The position numbers were made by a program, and so were the translations under genes. From Candidatus Phytoplasma australasiaticum subsp. taiwanense (GTDB taxonomy: Bacteria > Bacillota_I > Bacilli_A > Acholeplasmatales > Acholeplasmataceae), in assembly GCA_001307505.2 (NCBI GenBank), contig CP040925.1:310001-374000 (forward strand): 64,000 nt of DNA, given 5' to 3'. Positions 30,655 through 40,096 of the stretch are shown piece after piece. The notes below the pieces were generated by a model, which did no database searches, was not told the DNA's origin, and was given only the letters and a program-made list of their open reading frames with translations. Within the stretch, counting starts at the first letter, position 1, and every line of letters begins with the position of its first letter.

Positions 30655-30888
30655 ATACGAGATTAATTGCGTTTTATACTTCTTTCGCCCTATAAGAGTC
30701 GTTAACTCTCTCTTCCCGGTAAGACGATTAACTAAATTATTCCAAATTTAGGTTTACCTTTACGACTACTAAGAAGATGCTTTATCCTTGACTATCCAGA
30801 CTTTTACTTCCGGATTAGTAAACTTAATTACTTAGTTTTAGGATTCTCCAAGTTACACTAAATTTCGACCTTAATTTTTTAGAGGAAC
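30655..30888 (-). mobile_element. Internally deleted group II intron fragment
   Basis: On the minus strand it contains the region upstream of the ORF (compare 26100-26310: CTTTCGCCCTATAAGAG, ACGACTACTAA, GGATTCTCCAAGTTACAC on the plus strand). It is joined directly to the very 3' end (AACGCAATTAATC, compare 24250-24270). Domains I (start) and V are missing, so it cannot splice. Confidence 0.8.
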
Positions 30889-31221
30889 GAATTGTGACCG
30901 AACTTTAGACACTTTTTGCTTTTTAGAAGATCTTGAAGACTAACTTAATAGTTAGTCTTTTGTTTTTTCTATACTAAAAAATTTCCTATCTTTTCTAAAA
31001 ATGTTTTCAGAAAGGAATTAAATTTTGAGACAAGAATTATTTAAAGAATTTTTAAAAAAATAAAATAAATCTAACTTTTTGGTTAAATATCATTTAATAT
31101 TTGTGATTAATAAATAAAGTAATTATGTTTGTTACTTAATTAAGTTATTAGCATTTAGAATGGAAGAACAATAAATTCTTGGGTTGTGTATTTTGAAAAA
31201 CAGTAATATCAGTGAATAATT
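30889..31221. other. Interval with terminator-like hairpin
   Basis: Hairpin AAGACTAACT / AGTTAGTCTT followed by TTGTTTTTT at 30938-30967. The surrounding 170 bases resemble 19320-19490. No gene. Confidence 0.5.
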
Positions 31222-32607
31222 TTAAAAGGAATATAAATCCTCTAAATTATATAAAAAAATATTTTTTTGGTTTTGAATGATTTCTTGTTGATATCCTTTT
31301 TTAGAAAAAAAACCTAAAATAATATTTTGATAAGAAAATATTTTTTTTATATATTCTTTTTTGATATTTAATTGTTTGAATTGTGGCATATTTATTTTTT
31401 GATTAGACCATTTGCATTCGAAAATAGATACATTTTTATTGGTTTTAAGAATAATATCTATTTCTAAATTAACATTATTTTTGGGATTATTTATTTCTTT
31501 TTCGTTTCCCCAATAACGACCTATTTCTTCGATGTTCATTTTATTTTTTTTTATTAAAAATGATTGACAAATTTTCTCAAATTCCAAAGAAACATATTTA
31601 TCTAAATCTTTTTGAATTACAGTTTCGTAAAAATTATTTTTATTCATTATAATTTTTTGAGATTTATTTTTTTCTAAAAAATAAAAGGAAAAATGAAAAA
31701 ACTGATCTTTAATGAAATAAAGAGTTTTTTTTTGGTTTTTTTTACCAAAACAAATTTCTTTACCTACTATATCTAAATTTTGCAAAATATCAAGGTATTT
31801 CGAAGTAGTACCAGTGTGTTGAATGCCGCTTTTAGAAGTAATATTACTTAATTGAGTGTTTCCTAATGATATTGAATTTAAAATTCTACTGTAATTTTTA
31901 ATATTACGAACTTCCTGAGTTAAAAAAAAATTTATTTCATCTTCAAAAATAGCTCCATCTTCTAAAATTAAATTAATAACATTATCTTTAACACTTTTGG
32001 TATCATCTATTTTTTGAAGATAAAAAGGTAATCCGCCAAAAATACTATAAAAAATAATTTTATCTTCTAGACTAGCTTGAGGATAAAATAAATGAGCTTC
32101 TACATAATCAAAAGTTTTTAATTTAATTTGAAAAGTTTTTCTACCATAAAGAGGTTTATGATACGCAAATATATCTTCTAAAAGACCTATATGACTACCT
32201 GATAAAATTAATTTGATATTAGAGTTTTGTAAATATTTATCAATAATATTTTGTAAAATAGATAAAATATCTGTATTATTTTTTAATAAATAAGAAAATT
32301 CATCAATCATAAGAATAATTTTTTGATTTTGACTTTTTTTAGCTAAATATATAAAAAGATTCTCATAATTACTAAAAGTAATAGGTTCTTGAAAATAAAA
32401 GGAAATCTCTTGACTTAATCTTTGTAAATTAATATCCAAACCTGTCTCGTCGGCTACAAAATATATAGAAGAAAAATGTTTATTAATTTCTTTTAATAAT
32501 CTAGTTTTTCCTATTCTTCTGCGTCCATAAATTAAACCAAATTCAAAATGATTAGAATTTATTTTTTCTTTTAAAATTTTTAATTCTTTTTGTCGACCAA
32601 TAAACAA
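31222..32607 (-). CDS. Archaeal-type AAA ATPase with C-terminal nuclease-like domain
   Basis: A 461-residue protein. The N-terminus is MFIGRQKELKIL, Walker A is GRRRIGKTRLL (about 28-38), Walker B is IILMIDEFSYLL (about 97-108) and there is a sensor-like ILSGSH. This is the pattern of the archaeal ATPase family found in some bacteria. A winged-helix-like region follows (about 230-290). The C-terminal third has LEIDIILKTNKNVSIFECKW, matching the E/D-x-D...ExK core of PD-(D/E)XK nuclease folds (DUF234 type). No transport or restriction partner is adjacent. The gene appears intact and stands among relics. Its cellular role is not established for this family. Confidence 0.8.
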   Translation of the reverse strand: MFIGRQKELKILKEKINSNHFEFGLIYGRRRIGKTRLLKEINKHFSSIYFVADETGLDINLQRLSQEISFYFQEPITFSNYENLFIYLAKKSQNQKIILMIDEFSYLLKNNTDILSILQNIIDKYLQNSNIKLILSGSHIGLLEDIFAYHKPLYGRKTFQIKLKTFDYVEAHLFYPQASLEDKIIFYSIFGGLPFYLQKIDDTKSVKDNVINLILEDGAIFEDEINFFLTQEVRNIKNYSRILNSISLGNTQLSNITSKSGIQHTGTTSKYLDILQNLDIVGKEICFGKKNQKKTLYFIKDQFFHFSFYFLEKNKSQKIIMNKNNFYETVIQKDLDKYVSLEFEKICQSFLIKKNKMNIEEIGRYWGNEKEINNPKNNVNLEIDIILKTNKNVSIFECKWSNQKINMPQFKQLNIKKEYIKKIFSYQNIILGFFSKKGYQQEIIQNQKNIFLYNLEDLYSF

Positions 32608-33030
32608 AAAAATAACCCTCCATAACTGTTTGTAAAGAAACTATCTTATATTACACATTATATCATTTTTAGTATAGTATTTGTTTTTTATATTTTTAAT
32701 TTAATAAAGTATATTAAAATATTTTAGTTCAATTAAATTATTCGGCATAACTTTTAACTCAAGAAAAATATTCTGATTTATAAATTAATTATATCGCATC
32801 ATCATTCTTGATTATTATCAATTATCGATATCAAAAAAAATAATCCTATTTCAATATATTTAATAAAATCGTTCATGATCGATTAACTCCTTTAATTCAA
32901 ATTTTTACCTAACATTAATAACGATCAGGAATTGTTTATTTTATTATTATAAATATATTTAATAAAAAAGCAATTTTGATTGTTCATAAATAATCATTTA
33001 TTTAGTTACAATTAGAAATTGATGAATTAA
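32608..33030. other. AT-rich intergenic
   Basis: No gene. The ribosome binding site of the ATPase gene (GGAGGGT) lies at 32614-32620 on the minus strand. Confidence 0.4.
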
Positions 33031-33673
33031 GTTAAGATTTTTTTCTTGATAATTTTGTAAATAATGAAGAAGACTTTGATAATTAAGTTTTTTTATAGGC
33101 TATTTGTGATTTAAAAGTTTGAATTTTTTTAATTATTTCCCCAAAAGAATAGTTATAACCACCCTTTCAAATTACTAAACCCGGATTTGATCGGGGCATT
33201 ATCATTGGGACAACTAGGGCGGGACATACTAATTAAAAAGCCTTTTTGTTGTAAAGTGTGTTGCCAAAGGCGACTACTATAAATACCACCCCGATCCGAA
33301 TGAATGATACAAGGTTTCGTTATTGAAGGTAAAGCTTAGAGGTCGCTTTTAATTAACTTTAAATTTCTTGAAAAAATTTTTGATATAAAACCGTAATTTT
33401 TCGATAATCACAAACATAATGATATTTTTTACATAACAACCCCACTCTTTTAGTAATTAATTGATAATGATGTTGACGTTTTTTTGAGCTTTTTGACTTT
33501 TTCGCCAATAATAATAAAGATGCTTTTTTGATTTTTAAAAGGTTCAAAATCTTCGTAATCGTTAAAGTTTTTTGGTAAACTTTAACTAAAGGCAACATTA
33601 TTTTTGATAAATTGGGGTGTTGATAAAGAATGACTGTTTGTAATAATTCAATTTTTTTTGAATTAACATGCAC
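33031..33673 (-). pseudogene. IS3-family transposase relic
   Basis: The N-terminal 104 residues are open (33673-33359): a helix-turn-helix-like part with ITKILNLLKIKKASLLLLAKK and RQHHYQLITKRV. Further on, around 33150-33320, another frame holds the integrase core (CIIHSDRGGIYSS, GFLISMSRPSCPNDNAPIKSGFSNLKGW), including the second Asp of the DDE triad; the glutamate position is changed (E to K). The middle is deleted. It cannot transpose. Confidence 0.75.
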
Positions 33674-33729
33674 AACTTTTTCCTTTATTTGAGATAGCTA
33701 TTCTTATGACAAATAAATTAGTTAAAAGG

Positions 33730-34104
33730 GGAAAAATAATTTATTTTAGAGACGATTTTTTGATTTTTTTGGTTAATTAATAAGCGAGGAGGTAAAATAA
33801 TTTTGGTTTTTGTCTTGAGTAAAACTTTTATTGGAAATTTAACTTTCTACAAATGGCGCAGTTCAAAAAAGTTTGATTCATGAGAAAAGCTAAGATATTT
33901 TTGAATTAAATAGCGATCGAGATGATTATTAATATTATTAAAAGTTTTCACAAAATATGGGGTTCAATGCGACTTTACTTTAACGGTTAAAAGATAGAAC
34001 TTAATGCCATAATAAATGGTAATTGTAGGAAATAATAACAATAAGGTGATGATAAAAAAGAGGAGATTATTCGGTAAAAATTGTAAGATTTTATTAATAA
34101 ACAT
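33730..34104 (-). pseudogene. Relic of mobile-unit membrane protein gene
   Basis: Starts MFINKILQFLPNNLLFF at 34104, with a membrane segment (IITLLLLFPTITIYYGIKFYLL), then stops. After frame changes it continues NNHLDRYLIQKYLSFSHESNFFELRHL. Bases 33786-33975 recur inverted at 37603-37785, and the 5' part is related to 1724-1900. Confidence 0.55.
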
Positions 34105-34157
34105 AGGTTTTTCATAGGTTTTTATTTTCCTTTCCAAGTTGTGTTGTTGTTAAATAA

Positions 34158-34182
34158 AAAAAGACCCTTAAAAGGGGTCTGG
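34158..34182 (-). terminator. Terminator of SVM gene 34216-34782
   Basis: On the minus strand, AGACCCC / GGGTCT hairpin followed by TTTTTTT, about 35 bases after the stop codon. Confidence 0.8.
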
Positions 34183-34215
34183 ATTTGTGATGAAAAAAAT
34201 TTAATTTTTAATTTT

Positions 34216-34782
34216 TTAATTTCTTCTAGTATTATTTGGTTGATTTTGGTTATTTTGTATTTGATTTCTAATAATATTTATTTGTCTTTGATTTTGATCT
34301 ATTCTTGTTTGAATATTTCTTAAGATATTTATTTGTTCTTCTGAAGCATAAAGTGGTGTATTATTAATGGCCGAAATCATTTCTTGTGTTAACAATAAAT
34401 ATTCTCTTTCTAATCGAACTCTTGTCATATTATTATCAAAATTTCTTAACATTTGTTCTTGATTATTTAGTTGTCTTTGTTGATAAGTTATTATTTGTTG
34501 GTGTACTTGTTGTATTTGATTCAATAAAAAATTAATTTCTGTTACCGAACTATGATTAAAAAGAGCATTAATCAATTGTTTAGATATTCTACCTTGGGTT
34601 AATAATAAGTTTTTAAAATCATTATATTCATCTATATGATTATCAACAACTGAATTATTTTCGGATATATCATCGTTATTATTCATTGCCATAACTGGAT
34701 TAATATTAATTAAGAAGAATAATCCTAAATAACTAATTAAAAAAAATGGTAAAAGATGTAATTTATTTTTTATTTTCATCAT
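34216..34782 (-). CDS. SVM-family secreted protein (putative effector), long form
   Basis: A 188-residue protein. The leader has the basic KIKNKLHLLPFF, the core LISYLGLFFLI and the ending NINPVMA (cleavage after 32). The mature part of about 156 residues begins acidic and Asn-rich, then has Gln-rich heptads (IQQVHQQIITYQQRQLNN) and ends Asn/Gln/Arg-rich (QNNQNQPNNTRRN). It is the paralog of the SVM protein at 3285-3659, sharing the leader and the position behind a coiled-coil gene. The ribosome binding site AAAAGGAG lies about 13 bases before the ATG, inside the short gap after the preceding gene. Confidence 0.8.
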   Translation of the reverse strand: MMKIKNKLHLLPFFLISYLGLFFLININPVMAMNNNDDISENNSVVDNHIDEYNDFKNLLLTQGRISKQLINALFNHSSVTEINFLLNQIQQVHQQIITYQQRQLNNQEQMLRNFDNNMTRVRLEREYLLLTQEMISAINNTPLYASEEQINILRNIQTRIDQNQRQINIIRNQIQNNQNQPNNTRRN

Positions 34783-34804
34783 TTTAACTTATAACTCCTT
34801 TTAT

Positions 34805-35026
34805 TTATCCCTCAGCTGAGGCGATTTCATAAAGAGAATTTAGTTCCGAAAGAATTGAATTCGGATATTCTTTTTTATCTTTGTCTAATAAACTTTTTTG
34901 TATTTTTAAAGCTGCTGTTTTAAGTAAAAGAGAAATTAATTGAGATTGATATTCATCACAATTTTTTTTATATTTAATAATGGAATTATGTTTTTTTATA
35001 TCTTTTTTTTGATTCACGAATTTCAT
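34805..35026 (-). CDS. Shortened coiled-coil protein (paralog of 3684-4499)
   Basis: Starts at ATG 35026 (MKFVNQKKDIKKHN) because AGAAAGG stands just before it; the frame is open further upstream but without such a site. The 73-residue product keeps the first residues and the last part of the paralog (CDEYQSQL and the end SLYEIASAEG) but lacks the membrane span and most of the coiled coil, so an internal deletion occurred. It is followed after about 20 bases by the SVM gene, as at the other locus. It may no longer function. Confidence 0.55.
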   Translation of the reverse strand: MKFVNQKKDIKKHNSIIKYKKNCDEYQSQLISLLLKTAALKIQKSLLDKDKKEYPNSILSELNSLYEIASAEG

Positions 35027-35059
35027 AACCTTTCTGATAATAATAAATATTATTATCAA

Positions 35060-35425
35060 ATTTAGAAATTTGAATATATCCTTATTATATAACTTTCAGA
35101 AAGAAATGTTTAAAGAAAATAATGATGAAAATTGATTTAATTATGATTTGTTAGATAATCGGTTGATAAAATTTAGCATATTTTTAAACGTTTTTGAGCA
35201 CGAGCATAACTGGAATTTTTTGTTTTAGTTATTCTTTTTTTTGATATTTATTTCATCATTTTTTAATTTCTAATTTTTTTCTAAATTATTTTTATCTGGA
35301 AATAATTTTGAAATTTTTGAAATTTCTTTTTTTAGGATAATTACCTTAGTATTTGATCAAAAAAAATTTTTAATTTTATCAAATCTTTCTTGATTAATTG
35401 AAAATTTATAGTAAGGCATCTTAAA
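35060..35425 (-). pseudogene. Unidentified gene relic
   Basis: Minus-strand frame MPYYKFSINQERFDKIKNFF from about 35419, then after a stop NTKVIILKKEISKISKLFPDK. It looks like a decayed small gene of unknown family. The first 120 bases are flank shared with 4500-4665. Confidence 0.35.
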
Positions 35426-35966
35426 TAGAAAATGTTAGAATAGGCAGTATAAGATTTTTGTTTTTGGTTCTCCATAATATTTAAGATGTTATTTCTGCAA
35501 AAATGGATAATATTGTTTCTTTACCAATATTATCCATTCTTTATAAAAAATAATGATAATTGCCATTATCAACAATATTAAGATAATTATAACAATCTGT
35601 TTTTTTCGAAAAATTTTAATTAATTTATAAATTTTAATTGATATTTTAAACTATATAAAATTTATTTTTTCATATTTAATTAATTATTTATTTGCCTTAA
35701 TTAGTAAATTTTAATTTCAAATATAATATAATCAATATAATTAATATTTTTTATACTTGGAAAATTTATATTTAATAAACACAATAAACATTAAATTATT
35801 GATAAATAAACATAACTTTTATTTTTGATTTTAATTTATCAAAAAATTTTTTAATTTAAAAAAATATTACAAAAATATAATTATTACTAAGAAAAAAGAT
35901 TCAAAAATTTTTAAATTTGATGAAATAAATATTTTTTTATAAAAAATTTTTATTTATAATATTATT
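35426..35966. other. AT-rich interval
   Basis: A hairpin with arms ATGGATAATATTG / CAATATTATCCAT is present at about 35502-35540. No gene. Confidence 0.45.
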
Positions 35967-36118
35967 TTATTCTATTTTTATAGATAATAAATGATTTAGA
36001 AAATCATATTTTTTTATTTTTGAATTTTCTGAATTCAATAAAGTTTTTTGTTGAGTTATTTGGAAATTTTTTATATTTTGTAGGGTTATTGATTCATGTT
36101 TTTGAATCTCATCGTTTA
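35967..36118 (-). CDS. SVM-family secreted protein, exon 2
   Basis: The second part of the intron-split SVM gene. After splicing, the T left at the end of exon 1 joins TA here to make a Leu codon, and the frame runs 49 more codons (NDEIQKHESITLQNIKNF, then LNSENSKIKKYDFLNHLLSIKIE) to a TAA at 35967. The continuous open frame of sensible composition right up to the intron end supports the splice. Without splicing, exon 1 ends 11 codons into the intron. Confidence 0.75.
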
Positions 36119-37120
36119 ATACGGATAGATTATTTGCGTTTCTTTGAGAGTTATCAAATATTACAAACAGCCCCCGTCCAAACGGTGCGAGCAAGTTTCC
36201 CAGCACACCGCTTTCCCTAATTTATCCCTTTTTAGGGTTTAATTTCGTGTCACCACTGGTTAAATGTTTATTCTTGATCGTTTTGTTCTTTTTAACTAGT
36301 TTGGGATTGTCTTGGTTATGAACGTATTTTTGGTGATCATTTTTTAATTTATTTAAGTCAATATGACTTAATTATCCCATCAAATCAAAGTTTTTCTGCC
36401 CCTTTGCGGATGAAAACGAGGTTAAATATAAGGTAGGTGTTCATACCTCACTTGAGTTTTTATTTTAATGGGCGTTTTTTTAAAAGATCGGTCATGAATC
36501 TTGTTCATAGTCCGTGGAAGCTTAACTCCAAATCATTTCTAGTTTCCGCAGTTTCAAAAATAAACAATAAATTACTTTCTTCTTTCGCCCTATAAGAGTA
36601 GTTAACTCTTTTCTCGGTAAGCCGATTAACTAAATTATTCCAAATTTAGGTTTACCCTTACGACTACTAAAAAGATTCTTTCTCCTTGACCATCCAGACT
36701 TTCATTTCCAGATTAGTAAACTTAATTACTTAGTTTTAGGATTCTCCAAGTTACACTAAATTTCGACCTTAAGTCTTTAGGGGAAGTATCCTCTATAGGA
36801 GGTTGATTCCAGGTTTTTTTTATCTGATAAACTACTCAATACCGAAGTTCTATATTAGTAGACTCTGGACTGTCCGTTTAAGCAACTTTCGAAACAGGTT
36901 TGTCAATTACCTCAATTTTCCTTCTTAGGCCATTTCAGGCTTCTCCATGGAATTATTTGGTGGCGGCATCCTCTTGACTAATTTGCTTTCGTCGCAACCC
37001 GCTTTTATGGTCTGCTGTAATCTGACATTCTTTCGTTTGCTAGACCGACCATCTCCTTTCAGGGTTTATCAGCCCTGGCTATTGGTTAGATAGCACGAAA
37101 TTTAGGCCTCTTTGGCGCCC
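36119..37120 (-). mobile_element. Group II intron inside an SVM effector gene
   Basis: Minus strand; starts GGGCGCCAAAGAGG at 37120 and ends CTATCCGTAT at 36119 (1002 bases). Domain V (36181-36213) reads AAAGCGGTGTGC, GGGAAACTTGC, TCGCACCGTTT. Compared with the other copies the distal helix has changed on both sides (CCGGA/TCCGG to CGGTG/CACCG), which keeps pairing. EBS1 (ACTTCGG, plus-strand 36842-36848) pairs with exon bases TTGAAGT (37127-37121). Fragments of the reverse transcriptase start (KGAEKL, NPKLVKK) survive in the middle, but no ORF is intact. Confidence 0.9.
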
Positions 37121-37295
37121 ACTTCAAAACGATTATTTTTCTTATTGTTTCTATTTTCGAAATACTGTTCGGATGTATAAATTTTATAGCAAAAACTTGA
37201 TTATTTTTCATATTTATGTGCAATACAAAAAATAAAAATATCCAAAAAATTACAAAAATATTCAATAATTTGTTTTTTTTAATATTAAAATTCAT
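37121..37295 (-). CDS. SVM-family secreted protein, exon 1
   Basis: Starts MNFNIKKNKLLNIFVIFW, followed by a hydrophobic core and the SVM-type end MKNNQVFA (cleavage after residue 36). Exon 1 gives 58 codons plus one base. Joined to 36118-35967 it yields a 108-residue preprotein with about 72 mature residues, Lys/Ile/Asn-rich and helical. The ribosome binding site AAAGGAGG precedes the ATG. Read through unspliced, the product would be truncated at 69 residues with an intron-encoded tail. Confidence 0.75.
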
Positions 37296-37600
37296 TTTTA
37301 ACCTCCTTTTTTGAAAAAAAATTTATTTCCGATAAAATTTTATCAAATAAAATACCATTATTGTTGAAAAAAATTAAAATTTTTTAATATAAATTATCAA
37401 ATCCAAAAAATAATAAAATAACACAATTATAAATGATATTTTATCTTATCTAAATTAATAATATAATTAACAATTAAAAATAAAAATAATTTAAATTTAT
37501 TTTTGTTAATACAGAAAATAAATATAATAAAAATTAATAAAATTTAAAAAATTTTTTAATTAATTACTAACTTATAATTAACTAATTTTCACTTTCATCC
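37296..37600. other. AT-rich intergenic
   Basis: Promoter side of the split SVM gene. No gene. Confidence 0.35.
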
Positions 37601-37790
37601 CACTGAACCCATATTTTGTGACAACTTTTAAGAATATTAATAATCATCTCGATCGCTATTTAACTCAAAAATATCTTAGCTTTTCTCATGAATCAAACTT
37701 TTTTGAACTGCGCCATTTGTAGAAAGTTAAATTTCCAATAAAAGTTTTACTCAAGACAAAAACCAAAATTATTTTATTCCTTCTTGTTCT
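37601..37790 (+). repeat. Inverted copy of 33786-33975
   Basis: AATCATCTCGATCGCTATTT, CTTTTCTCATGAATCAAAC and TTACTCAAGACAAAAACC all recur in reverse complement in the relic at 33730-34104. The copy carries the same broken frame (NNHLDRYLTQKYLSFSHES). Confidence 0.85.
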
Positions 37791-38000
37791 AAATCTACTC
37801 ACGTTTAAACAATGCAGATAATATAACTATTTTTTTTAATTAAAGGTAAATTAATGTTTTTCGATTCATGAGTCCCCTTTCTAAAAATATTTTTAGAAAA
37901 GCTGAAGTTTCACTTTTTATTCTTTTTAAAAAATAAAAAGACCAACTGATAAGTTGATCTTAATGATTATTAAGTAATTATTTAGTTGTAATACTTTTGG
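37791..38000. other. Interval with hairpin
   Basis: AAGACCAACT / AGTTGATCTT hairpin at 37939-37962, related to those at 19346 and 30938. No gene. Confidence 0.45.
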
Positions 38001-38454
38001 GGTGCAGTGCGGTCTACTCTTGGGATAAAATCAAAAAAATGCGTAACTACAAGGGAAATCCGGATATTACCATTAATAGATTTATATTCCAAGGTTGTAC
38101 GCATCTAACTAAGCGGAACGTTGTGAGAGTTGCGACAAAACAACCCAACTTCAAATTCATCACATTGGCACGGTTCGCAATGCGCACCACCGAAGTATCA
38201 TGAATAAAAGAACAAAGGTATTGTGTAAAGATTGTCACCGCAAGATAACCAATCAACAAATACATGATATTAGAAAACAAGAACAATAAGAATAAATAGC
38301 TAATTAACCGCGAGGAGACATTAGTTCTCGCAAGAGAGTGAATTATGGAAAGCCGGATGCTGGGAAACTTGCTTGTCCGGTTTGGACGGGGGCTGATTGT
38401 AAATAAAACAGCAAAGATAAATCGCTGAATAAAACGCAATTAATCTATCCGTAT
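38001..38454 (+). mobile_element. 3' fragment of a group II intron
   Basis: Contains the end of the intron ORF (GNPDITINRFIFQG; HNH remnants), domain V at 38350-38383 and the 3' end CTATCCGTAT at 38454. It is similar to 24245-24720 but on the plus strand. The 5' two thirds are missing, so it cannot splice. It ends at TATCATTATGAATAT, which matches TATCGTTGCGAACAT at about 7722 in island copy 1, so the insertion hit segment A of copy 2. Confidence 0.85.
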
Positions 38455-38522
38455 TATCATTATGAATATATATTAAATATAAAATTTATAATTTTTATTT
38501 TTAAAAAAAATGCATTTGGATA

Positions 38523-38552
38523 AAAAATCCTCTTATTCTAAGAGGAATTTTT
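38523..38552 (-). terminator. Terminator of SVM gene 38579-38944
   Basis: TCCTCTTA / TAAGAGGA hairpin with flanking A and T runs, paired with the terminator at 7786-7818 in copy 1. Confidence 0.75.
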
Positions 38553-38578
38553 ATGGGTTTTAATTTTAATTATTTTGT

Positions 38579-38944
38579 TTATATAATTTTTATAAATGGT
38601 TTTAAATTGAAAGTTACTTTTTTGGTTTTTTGTGAAATATTTTTGTAAATTTCATTTTTTCTTTCTTTTAATTGGATGTATTGTTGTTCTAATTTTAAAA
38701 TTTCTTTTGTATCTGCCAAATTTAAATTAGGTTTTTTATGATTTCTAAAATAATATATTTGTTCTTCTAATTGTTTTTGTTGTATTGATAATTCTAATAA
38801 TTTTATATTCATATTTTTATTATCGGAAATCAGTTCTTGTTTTTTTATCGCCATAACTTGATTATTATTTATCATTAATAATAACCTTAAAATAATAACT
38901 AAAAATAATTTTAAGAAACTTAATTTATTTTTTACTAAAAACAT
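38579..38944 (-). CDS. SVM-family secreted protein (putative effector)
   Basis: A 121-residue close paralog of 7837-8211. The leader ends NNNQVMA, but the usual Gly in the hydrophobic core is Arg (FLVIILRLLLM), which may weaken export. The mature 89 residues are charged and helical (NMNIKLLELSIQQKQLEEQI). The ribosome binding site is degraded compared with copy 1 (AAAGAGTG instead of AAGGAGAG). A run of 26 T's (26 A's on the coding strand) stands about 100 bases upstream. Expression may therefore be reduced or variable. Confidence 0.75.
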   Translation of the reverse strand: MFLVKNKLSFLKLFLVIILRLLLMINNNQVMAIKKQELISDNKNMNIKLLELSIQQKQLEEQIYYFRNHKKPNLNLADTKEILKLEQQYIQLKERKNEIYKNISQKTKKVTFNLKPFIKII

Positions 38945-39388
38945 TGTCTATCACTCTTTTTATTGTTGTTATATTCCTCGATTGAGAAGAATGTATAAAT
39001 ATATTTAAATTAGCTATTTATATTTTAATATTAATTGTATATTTTTTTTTTTTTTTTTTTTTTTTTTGAAAAATTAAATTTGATTTTTAAAAATTCTATT
39101 TGAGGTTAAAAAAATAATTATTTTTGATTCTATTAGAAATAAATTATGTTTATTTATCAATTTTAAAATCTTTTTAATAAAATATTAACTAATTATTGTC
39201 AAATAATAATCAATTATTAATATAACTTAATAAATTAAAAAAGTAAAACAAACAAAATATTTATTAATTTAATTATATTTTTAATATTAATAAGATAAAT
39301 TATTATTTATAAAGATAGGTTTTATTATTTTTTTATGTTAAAATTTTTAACAGAAAACAATTTTCATTAGAAATGAAATAATTTAAAA
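38945..39388. other. Divergent promoter region with homopolymer
   Basis: Spacer between divergent genes, holding T26 at 39042-39067. Otherwise similar to 8212-8699. Confidence 0.5.
39042..39067. repeat. 26-base T homopolymer
   Basis: An uninterrupted run of T in the promoter region between the SVM gene and the coiled-coil gene. The copy-1 spacer has a much shorter run in the same place. Confidence 0.9.
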
Positions 39389-40096
39389 ATGAATAAAATA
39401 ATAAACAAAAAATTCTTAATAATATTTTTATTACTTATTTTTATTTCAATATTTTATTATCTTTTAACTGTTAAAAAAAATAATTTTTTTATTTTTAATC
39501 ATCTTCAAAATCATAATTTAGCTCATATTCCTAAAATACTTCAAAGACAACCAAAATCTGAATCTAAAAAAGAAGAAAACTTAAAAATTTTAAATAAATA
39601 TTATCATTTATTACGTTTTATAGAAAAAATTTATATAAAATATCAAAATAAAGTTGAAAAAATTGATAAAGAGTTAAATTTATATCAAAAAGATTCTTTG
39701 AATTTAAATAAAGAGTTACGTCATTATAAAAATTTAGAAAAAATTTTTAATAACAAAATAGTCCAAATCACAAAAGAATTAGATTTTCAAAAAAAAACAT
39801 TAATAGAACATAAAATTTATTCTTTTAAAAAATCTTCTTTAATGATAGAAGAGCAACATCTTCAAGAATTGAAACAAAAACATGATGACATGAAAAAAAT
39901 AATACAAGCAAAAAAAGATCAAATTCAACAGACAAAAATAAAAATAATTGAATTGGCAAAAGCTAAAAATATTTATTATGAAACACTATACAATTTAAGC
40001 GGTTACCCGGAATCCCAAACTTTAAGTAAACTAACCCATCGCCAGCAGTTGGTCAACACTAAAAAATTAATAACGATTCCTGAAAAACAAGAGTAA
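39389..40096 (+). CDS. Membrane-anchored coiled-coil protein
   Basis: A 235-residue close paralog of 8700-9413. It has an N-terminal membrane span (about 9-28), a linker (LQRQPKSESKKEENL), a coiled coil (about 60-190: KIDKELNLYQKD, LQELKQKHDDMKKIIQAKKDQI) and a short tail. There is no signal cleavage site, so it is anchored by its N-terminus. No ribosome binding site is seen, as in copy 1. Both copies are intact, which speaks for selection. Function is unknown. Confidence 0.7.
   Translation: MNKIINKKFLIIFLLLIFISIFYYLLTVKKNNFFIFNHLQNHNLAHIPKILQRQPKSESKKEENLKILNKYYHLLRFIEKIYIKYQNKVEKIDKELNLYQKDSLNLNKELRHYKNLEKIFNNKIVQITKELDFQKKTLIEHKIYSFKKSSLMIEEQHLQELKQKHDDMKKIIQAKKDQIQQTKIKIIELAKAKNIYYETLYNLSGYPESQTLSKLTHRQQLVNTKKLITIPEKQE

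Noticed and set aside
34141-34323. Plus-strand 60-residue frame
   Set aside because: Antisense to the SVM gene and its terminator.
35967-36206. 79-residue minus-strand protein starting MLGNLLAPF
   Set aside because: Its first part is domain V of the intron; the true coding part is exon 2 of the SVM gene.
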